The notes beneath the pieces are model-generated. The model saw only the letters and a list, made by a program, of their open reading frames with translations. It ran no database searches and was not told the DNA's origin. DNA of 64,000 nt, from NCBI GenBank assembly GCA_950022295.1, contig OX465596.1, forward strand, positions 126,522,501 through 126,586,500, read 5' to 3'. Source of the DNA: Bromus sterilis (Eukaryota > Streptophyta > Magnoliopsida > Poales > Poaceae). A program made the translations under genes and the position numbers. This document shows positions 57,401-64,000 of the stretch, piece by piece; within the stretch, counting starts at the first letter, position 1; each line of letters begins with the position of its first letter.

Positions 57401-58034
57401 GATGTTCTCTTCTTGTGCTGCAAGACTCGTCGAAGACACTAGTCTTTGATAGGCCTAACTTCTCATCCTTATTCTGACTTTCTACCCTTCAGTCCACTAT
57501 ATATAGCCTCCTCTTTCCATTTGATACAAATGCGTAAATGCTTAGTAGCGGACATAACACTCACGGGTATGCTAGATACTCACCTTTGCTCTATTTTCCC
57601 CCCTTTGTTTTATATACTCAACCGGTTGCTGCAATCAGACGCGAGGCGTCCAGAAGCGGGAGATCCCCGATGCCGACCACCGCAACGCGAAGATCCCCGA
57701 TGCCTTCTACGATGTCGAGTTCCCCGACGACTAGTAGTAGTTTAGAGGTTCCCAGGCAGGAGGCCTCTCCTTTTCGATCGTTGTTGTTTTTGTGCTAGCC
57801 ATCTTAAGGGAAATCATGTGTACCTTGTGTCTGTACTAAGATACTATTGCTTCCGCTAACTTTTGTATCTCGAGCTGTTGTAATCGAGCCCTCGTGGCAC
57901 CTGGCTTGTATTAAACAACTTGTATTATTTTGTTCGTAGAGTTGTGTTGTGATATCTCAACGTGAGTCCCTAATCTCGATCGTGTACCTTGCATTTATGA
58001 TTACTGTACACGGTCTGATTTTTGGGGCGTCACA
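54450..58034 (+). repeat. LTR H (truncated at 5' end)
   Basis: Ends GGGGCGTCACA and is followed by TTGGTATCAGAG. Homologous to LTR I over most of its length (e.g. CCCGGTACTTATGAGTCATC versus the CCCGGAGCCGGTAGTTCATC region; GCGGGCCGTGATCGCT versus GCGGGCCGTGATCACT), but it lacks the first 500 bp or so. A TATA box (CTATATATAG) lies at 57497-57506. Small ORFs here, including Cys-rich frames at 55209-55858, have no recognisable domain. Confidence 0.8.
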
Positions 58035-59233
58035 AGTTGGTATCAGAGTCGACTGCCTATAGGACACCCCCTTCCAACTCCCCTGTCGAAGTTGAGTCTA
58101 GTCTTTGCAGAACTACTTTACTAACAGTGTCGTGTGGCTTATCGGCCCATGTCGCAAACTTGGTGGTATTAGGATCCTTTTCTCCGTACCTTTACTCTGG
58201 GATTCTACTCTCTTATCCTTTCGGGAAATTTTTCTAACTCTGACATTAGGATCTTGTGGTCACATCTACCTGGACAGCCCTTCACCCAAGATGATCGCTT
58301 CCTTCACCTGAAGATTCCGAAGATTACTCTCCGATAAATTACCGACAATCTACGTGTCCATCGCCTTTACAATCCTCTGCCATTGATAAGAACGTCTGGA
58401 TAATTACATCCACCTCCCGATCTGGAAATCATAATTCCCTTGTACTTAAGCATTGGATTATTCCGATGCTTCTATCACCCGACGCCTTTGCATTCTTTCT
58501 CCTTCTGGTTGAGTGCCGATACAAACATCAGATTCTTTACGAACTACCCGACCTTTGATGGATTATTATCCGACTAATCTTACATGGTTTCTTCCATTTG
58601 TCGATTGGATTCATCGTCTGAAATACAATCCTTGCCCTCAATGATTTGTGTTATTATCGACAACCTCCCTTTACTCTCTTCCAATACAACTTGGTCGTGT
58701 ATATCGTTCTCTTCTTTCCCTTGGGAAGGACATACACCTGATGCTTGTGTATCATCAAATTTTCCTTTCCATTGGTTTGTTTAATCGGATAATCACATTC
58801 TCCCTCACCTTGGTCTATGTAACCTTTCATTTAATGTGTCTTATCTGAGCAGTGATAATTCCCTGCTTATGTAAACACTTTGGTGTACTACTCTCTCGAT
58901 ACAACCTGTTACTATCGTGGATAACCCTTTTGCCTACCGCCGATGGACGAGAACTTTTCCAAGTGGTTCTCTTCTTCCCTCACCCTTGGTACCGACCTTG
59001 TTACCGAAAAATCTGACAAACTGTTCCCTGACAAACCTTGCATCGTGATCGCGTGGAATTTCACCACCCTTCTTATACAATATGGGCCCATAACACACAG
59101 TTCCACGGGATCCAAACCTGACTCTTGTCACATACCTTGCAATATTCAGTCCAATACTAGACACAGTGCTTATACCCGATGCTTTGGACCGCCCTTCTCA
59201 TTATCCGTTATCGACGTCGAATTCTTGCATATC
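58035..59233 (+). other. Element H leader and unassigned internal piece
   Basis: The PBS TGGTATCAGAGTC is at 58038-58050. The first 250 bp match the leader after LTR I (CGAAGTTGAGTCTAG; GGTATTAGGATCCTTTTCTC). From about 58290 to 59233 the two diverge. The frame at 58943-59263 has no domain I recognise. This part could be 3' internal sequence of the family. Confidence 0.55.
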
Positions 59234-62200
59234 TGTAACACTCTCACTGTCAGTGAACAGTAATCACCATTACTGTTTATCATTACTGTTCAAATTTTTT
59301 GCTTTAATCAAATGGTTCAGTTCAAATTCAAATTCCCCTTTGATATTGTGGCAAGCAAAGTGAACCATGGACCTTGATCATCATTGGCCAACAAAAGTCC
59401 AAGCCATTTGAAATAAAATTCAAACAAACCCTAAAATGCCTTTTGATGAATATTAAAAATATGGTGACAATAAATCTTTTCCAAAAATCTTGGAACCACT
59501 TTTATAAAATCCCAAATAATCATTGGACCATGCCCATGTAATCATTGGTATTTATTGGTCTACTGAAAATTGTGAACAATTAATAACAGTAGCAATTCCA
59601 GGCCAATTGCTCATTTAATAATAAAATAAATTAGAAAAAGAGTTTAGAAAAACCCTAAACTTTTTGTGGTACTCTAGCAATATGCTCTACTAATTATGGA
59701 ACCAAAATGGCATTATATAAAAATGCCTAAGCCATTTAAATAAATGCTAACAGAATTTTACAGAAAAAGAAAAGAACAAAATGGGGCTCTGACTATTAGT
59801 CGCCCGGGGCGAAGCCCACTGATCTGGCCCACCAGGGCCCTTTTCCTTTTTTCCCCATCTTCTCCACTGTTCCTCTGTTTCCCCCGTGGCCATGGCGACC
59901 GCGCCATGCTCGACGCCGTCGAGCCGGACCAGCTCGGTGGGTCGCTATCGACCTCCTCCGCGCCCACTGCCTCCCCTACCGCGCTCAGGTGTGAGCTCCT
60001 CGACGATTCCCTCTCCTCGGTGCTCGATTAGGCGCCGTGTTTGGGGGTCCCCATCACGTGCGTTGCAGCCGCCGTGTTGCCGCCATGGGTGCGCACGCCA
60101 AGCTCCGGCCGCGTCCTGGCCGCGCACGCACGCACGCTCGCCACGCTGACGGCGCGCCCACCCACGCGGTCGCGCTCTATCGCGGCCCTCCTCGCCGTTT
60201 GGCCAGCCCCGCCGTGCCGTGTTCGCCGGCGGGCACGGGCACAGGCACGGGTTAAACCGGGGCAAACCCCCTTAATCCCCTCCCCTCCAGTAATAGTGGG
60301 GTTACCCAACTGACAAGGAGGGGCCACCCCCTAACCCCCCTAATTAAACAGAAACAAAAGAATTAACCCCCTAGTCACTGACAAGTGGGGCCCCCACTAG
60401 ATATTTGTTTTATTAAAAGAAATTTAAAAATTGTTAGTATGACATGTGGGCCACCCCTATTTTTTTAAGTAAAAATGTTTTATTAGAATTGGGTCACTGA
60501 TATGTGGGACCCCCATGTCAGTTGACCAGTCAAACTGTTGTGGATAATGTTTATGTTAATAAATAAAAATAATTTAAAAATGACTTAGAAAATGGTTTAA
60601 ATTGCTTAAAACTTTAGAAAATCATAGAAAATAAACCGTAGCTCAGATCAAAAAAGTTTATACATAAAAATTGATCAGAAAATTATAACGAATACGAATA
60701 CGCTATCTGTATGTCTGCCACACCCCCCTAACGCATCGAACATCGACAGCCCCCTCCCGGGCTGTCTATCGGTAATTTCCGGTACCGATAAAAATTGCCC
60801 GGATCAAAATACTTTGTATACGAAAATTACTCAGAACGGATCACCGAATACAAATTAGATACCCGTACCTTCACCACACCCCTCTAACATACCGAACATC
60901 GAACCGTCCCCCTCCGGACCGTTTGTCCGATGATTTGTCCGGTACTGTTAAAGTATCAGGATGAATTTATTCCGAACACGAAAGTTGTTCGGAATAGTTC
61001 AACTAACACGGATACACCCCCCTTATCTTTGTCGGATGTCCACGACACTTACGGCATGAACCCTTCCCCTCCGGACACCCTGTCCGGTAATCACCCGGAG
61101 CCGGTAGTTCATCCCCGGATGAATTCCCGCTCCGAGCAACGTACATTGCACTACGTTAGAACACCATTAACATTGCATAGGCCATGCTATTCATCTGTTT
61201 GTTTATGCTTGCTTTGTATTTACTGTTTCTCCCCCCCATTATTCTCCGGTAGACCCCGCTGCTACCGCCGACTACACCGCCGCCGGGTACGACTACTTCG
61301 TCGATGACCCTACCCCTATCGTCGAGCTTCCAAGCAAGCAGAGCCATTCTCTTCCCCAGATATCGCCTACCTTTTCCTTACTTTCTTGCACTAGGCATTG
61401 TTACTGCTGCTGCTACGATTACAATCCTATTCAATTGCATAGCCTGATTTTTTCGCCCCTTGATGTACCTTTCCTTTATCCTATGTTGCCTATTATTACT
61501 TATGCATTATTCAGCACTGAGCCCTGCACATTGTTAGCTAGGGTTAGATAGCGGGCCGTGATCACTATGGGAGCGATCACGGATACATTAATTATAACTG
61601 TTGCAGGTACGGAAAAAAGCAGACACCGCCAAAGGCCCCTATCTGGGTTATGCCTAGTCACCTCAAGTGTGAGCTATCAAGGAGTAATCCTTGTACTCCA
61701 CTCGAGGCTGACTTTGTCTTGCCGCCATAGGGTCCTGAACAGCGGTTGTCCCTTAAGGTAAGAAGTCGGGCGACCCAACGGTGCCCGCGAGAGGTATATT
61801 GTCGGGAACGACAGGGAGGGTACGACCGACGTTACTGGCGTGCTTGGCCCCTGCTCGTATCTCGCGAGAGTGACCAAACTACAAAAAGTCAAGCTCTACC
61901 AAGAGCAAACGCGAGACAAGGTAAGGAGACGGTTCACCTTGTTGGTAACCGCAGTGACTTGGTGGGACGACAGGGGAGGCACCGATGTACTGGTGGTCCT
62001 GACTGCTGTCGTTGACCGCGGGTCAGTTAAGTCGAGGCAACGATAATGGTTGTCACGCAGGTTAATTAAAATGCTAAATGGTTCGACGGATGTCTTGAGT
62101 AGCCTTTTGGCTTGTACGCACTACCTACACGTGGGACGAGGAGTGTGGGCTCCCCTGCATCGTAGTCTCGTTCGAGGGTCTTCAGACGTCAGCAGTACCG

Positions 62201-63324
62201 CGGGCTGATTGCTGGGAAGTGGTGTTGTCTTCTCTTGCTCGAACGGTGTATTTGTATCTGCTTTGATTTTGCTTCACCGGCCAGTCACGCACCGTGCAGG
62301 AGTACGTTCGGGTTAGGGTCCAAAGCCCGGCGTACATAGGATATAGTCCGGCGGATGACCTCTCTGTTGATTGCCGAAGGATGGGCTACTTTGTGTCGGA
62401 TAGCTTTGGTGGAGCGTTCCCTAACAAGGTTCCCGCCACCCTAGAGATCCAAGCGTCGTAGAGTCACGCCAGTGCACCCCTGCAGGGAAGATTAATCTAT
62501 TTGAATAGCCGTATCCACGGTAACAGGACACTTTATGCTGAAGCTGGATCTTAGCACTAGAAACTACTACTATTAAACTTTATGGTTCGAGGTCTTCTTC
62601 CTCGCAGGGAGTCGAGGAAGGGAACTCGGAGGCATTATTATTATTAATCATTACAACTTATATTATTGAATGTTGCAACAACTTTTGCTTCATTGTTACT
62701 TTATTGCTTTATATAAACTGTTGGCTGTTTCTCTTCTCCTACTGCAAGACATCGTCAGAAGATGCTAGTCTTCGATAGGCCTAGCTTCTTATCCTTATTC
62801 TGATTTCTATCTTGCAGTCCACTATATACAGCCTCCCCTTTTCGTTGATACAAATGCATAATGCTTAGTAGCGGACGTAAGACTCGCGGGTATACTAGAT
62901 ACTCACGTTTGCTTTATTTCCCCCTTTATGTTTTGCCTGATCGGCCGCTGCAGTCGACGTTGGAGCCCAGGAGCAGGAGTACCCCGGAGGCGGATACTAC
63001 TACGTCGAGACCCCCGCTGACCAGGACCAGGAGTAGTTTTGGAGGCTCCCAGGCAGGAGGCCTTGCCTTTTCGATCTGTATCTCTGATGTTATTTGTGCT
63101 GGCCTTCTTAAGGCAAAACTTGACTAACTATGTCTGTACTCAGATATTATGGCTTGTATAACTTATGTATTCGGGTCCGCGTGACCCCACCTTTACTGTA
63201 ACATATTGGTTTATCCTTTTGTGTTTAGTGTTGTGCTGTGATATTCTCACCGTGGCACCCTAATCTCAGCTGTGTACTCTGCGTGTATGATTAATGTACA
63301 CGGATTGATTTTGGGGGCGTCACA
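59234..63324 (+). repeat. LTR I (about 4.09 kb)
   Basis: Ends GGGGCGTCACA. The start at 59234 (TGTAACACTCTCACTG) is chosen because TGTAAC mirrors the GTCACA end; 59248 (TGTCAGTG) is an alternative. The first 500 bp are AT-rich, the next 600 bp GC-rich, followed by 150-bp repeats and a TATA box (CTATATACAG) at about 62822. No gene is seen inside. Confidence 0.75.
60640..61110 (+). repeat. Diverged repeats of about 150 bp in LTR I, three units
   Basis: Each unit has CACACCCCNNTAAC-like sequence (60718, 60875, about 61013), then a GAACATCGA or similar segment and a CCTCCGGACNNNNTGTCCG palindromic core (60750, 60918, about 61070). Only the last unit has a counterpart in LTR H (about 55660-55740). 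Confidence 0.6.
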
Positions 63325-63327
63325 AGT

Positions 63328-63340
63328 TGGTATCAGAGCC
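63328..63340 (+). other. Primer binding site of I
   Basis: TGGTATCAGAGCC, complementary to the 3' end of plant initiator Met tRNA, three bases after the LTR end. Confidence 0.8.
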
Positions 63341-63976
63341 GACTGCCTGTAGGAAGCTACCCCACCACTACCTGGTCGAAGTTGAGTCTAGACTTTGAAA
63401 AACTATTTTGCTAACTTAATGTTTGGCTTACGGGCCCACATCGATGTCACTACGTGTGATATCTATGGTATTAGGATCCTTTTCTCCTTACCTATGCTCT
63501 GGGAATCTTCTCTCTTATCCTTGCTGGTAAGTTTTACAAACTCTGACGTTAGGATCACGTTCTCTTGATTCCATCCGGCGTTGTGGTGCTTCCCCATTGA
63601 TTGAGTCGTGTTGCAGTAGTTCTACCCCAGGTCCCGGACCGCGGATCCCATTCTCATTCTGGGCAGGCCGCGCGTCCTCTGGCATTAACTCCTATGGCCA
63701 ACAGTTTTCTTGCAGCGTGATTGACATAGTGGAATCTATGTCGCGTTGTGTAATCCTTACCGTGGTCTGCGCGCCGCCTAGTGTGTCCTTTTTCCTTAAT
63801 TACTACGACGTTACGTTGCCCGATTTTCGATTGATTCTATGTGTGGATGTGTATGTCTTATATGACTACTCCTATATATCCGCGCCTCCTCTTTGTTGTC
63901 GCTTTACCAATTACTCGTTTCCGGCATCTCGTTAAAAATTCTCATCGCTGAAGTACCCCTGTTAAATTCTAGCAGG
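63341..63976 (+). other. Element I leader
   Basis: Noncoding leader between PBS and gag. The first part is shared with H. The open frame at 63597-63935 has no upstream context or domain, and I do not call it a gene. Confidence 0.6.
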
Positions 63977-64000
63977 ATGGCTGGTCGTGGTGGTCGTGGT
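63977..64000 (+). CDS. Element I gag, first eight codons
   Basis: ATG at 63977 followed by an Arg/Gly-rich start (MAGRGGRG) that runs to the window edge. Many Tekay/Del-type gag proteins of grasses begin this way. Integrity cannot be judged. Confidence 0.5.

Larger units (their letters stand above)
54450..59233 (+). mobile_element. Element H: truncated long-LTR Gypsy (LTR plus short internal piece)
   Basis: A 5'-truncated LTR (54450-58034) is followed by a PBS, a leader and about 0.9 kb of unassigned sequence, then directly by the next LTR of the same family. There is no gag-pol. It may be the remains of an element whose interior was deleted, or the first unit of a tandem LTR-internal-LTR-internal structure formed by recombination. 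Confidence 0.65.
59234..64000 (+). mobile_element. Element I: long-LTR Gypsy (Tekay/Del-like), runs off the window
   Basis: LTR 59234-63324, PBS TGGTATCAGAGCC at 63328-63340, a leader, and a gag start at 63977. The 4-kb LTR, this PBS and a gag beginning MAGRGGRG fit the Tekay/Del chromovirus lineage of grass Gypsy elements. The assignment rests on these three traits only, since pol lies outside the window. Confidence 0.65.

Noticed and set aside
59886..60327. Overlapping Arg/Pro/Ala-rich frames in LTR I
   Set aside because: Long frames on both strands come from high GC content. No domain and no conservation with LTR H.
1..64000. CRISPR arrays, tRNA or rRNA genes
   Set aside because: No spaced direct-repeat array of that type, no tRNA cloverleaf sequence and no rRNA-like stretch noticed; the genome is plant-like.

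Overview
The window looks like intergenic heterochromatin of a grass, most probably a Triticeae cereal (wheat, barley, rye or Aegilops). It is almost entirely a nest of LTR retrotransposons. The clues are a Copia LTR that begins like BARE/Angela/WIS elements (TGTAGGAGATATGCCC...), several Gypsy LTR groups that begin TGATACGTC and end CGTATCA or TTATCA, PBS motifs of the TGGYGCCGTTGCCGGGGA type, a Sirevirus-like Copia element, and no clear intact host gene. Family names are from memory of plant elements and were not searched; the boundaries were read directly from the sequence.

Layout. (1) 1-1449: a frameshifted B3-domain-like gene with its own TATA box (401-1017), followed by a 27-bp minisatellite. 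(2) 1450-46243: a 5'-truncated Sirevirus-like Copia element, here called E (+). It is split by nested insertions: A (Gypsy, +, 4124-21408, TSD GTGTA), B (Gypsy, -, 22161-39079, TSD CAAGG) and F (solo LTR, +, 39260-40772, TSD TGAAG/TGCAG). A carries G (Copia, +, 7945-17106, TSD GTTAC). B carries C (Gypsy, -, 26929-34610, TSD CCCCC). After its pol, E has a decayed env-like third ORF (43024-46243), which is cut by D. (3) 46244-54449: D, a Gypsy element (-) with protease, RT-RNase H, integrase and a separate intact coiled-coil ORF. It holds a 498-bp solo LTR, J (50097-50594, TSD GGCCC), and has lost its 5' end. (4) 54450-64000: two very long Gypsy LTRs, H (truncated) and I (about 4.1 kb). Each is followed by a TGGTATCAGAG PBS and the same leader, and the second runs into a gag start at 63977.

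How the parts relate. A and C share one LTR family but carry different cargo: A has gag-protease, C has an unknown ORF. B and F share another LTR family. A, B and C have no reverse transcriptase and are non-autonomous; D is the only Gypsy here with a nearly complete pol, and it carries four stop codons. G has LTRs that look identical except for one base, yet its interior is completely decayed, which points to very recent mobilisation in trans.

The most unusual signal is a shared promoter module: a 9-bp/8-bp/9-bp GC-rich dyad (GGCGCGGCC...GGCCGCGCC) about 50 bp upstream of a TATA box. It occurs in the LTRs of A, C, B, F and D and, separately, upstream of D's internal coiled-coil ORF.
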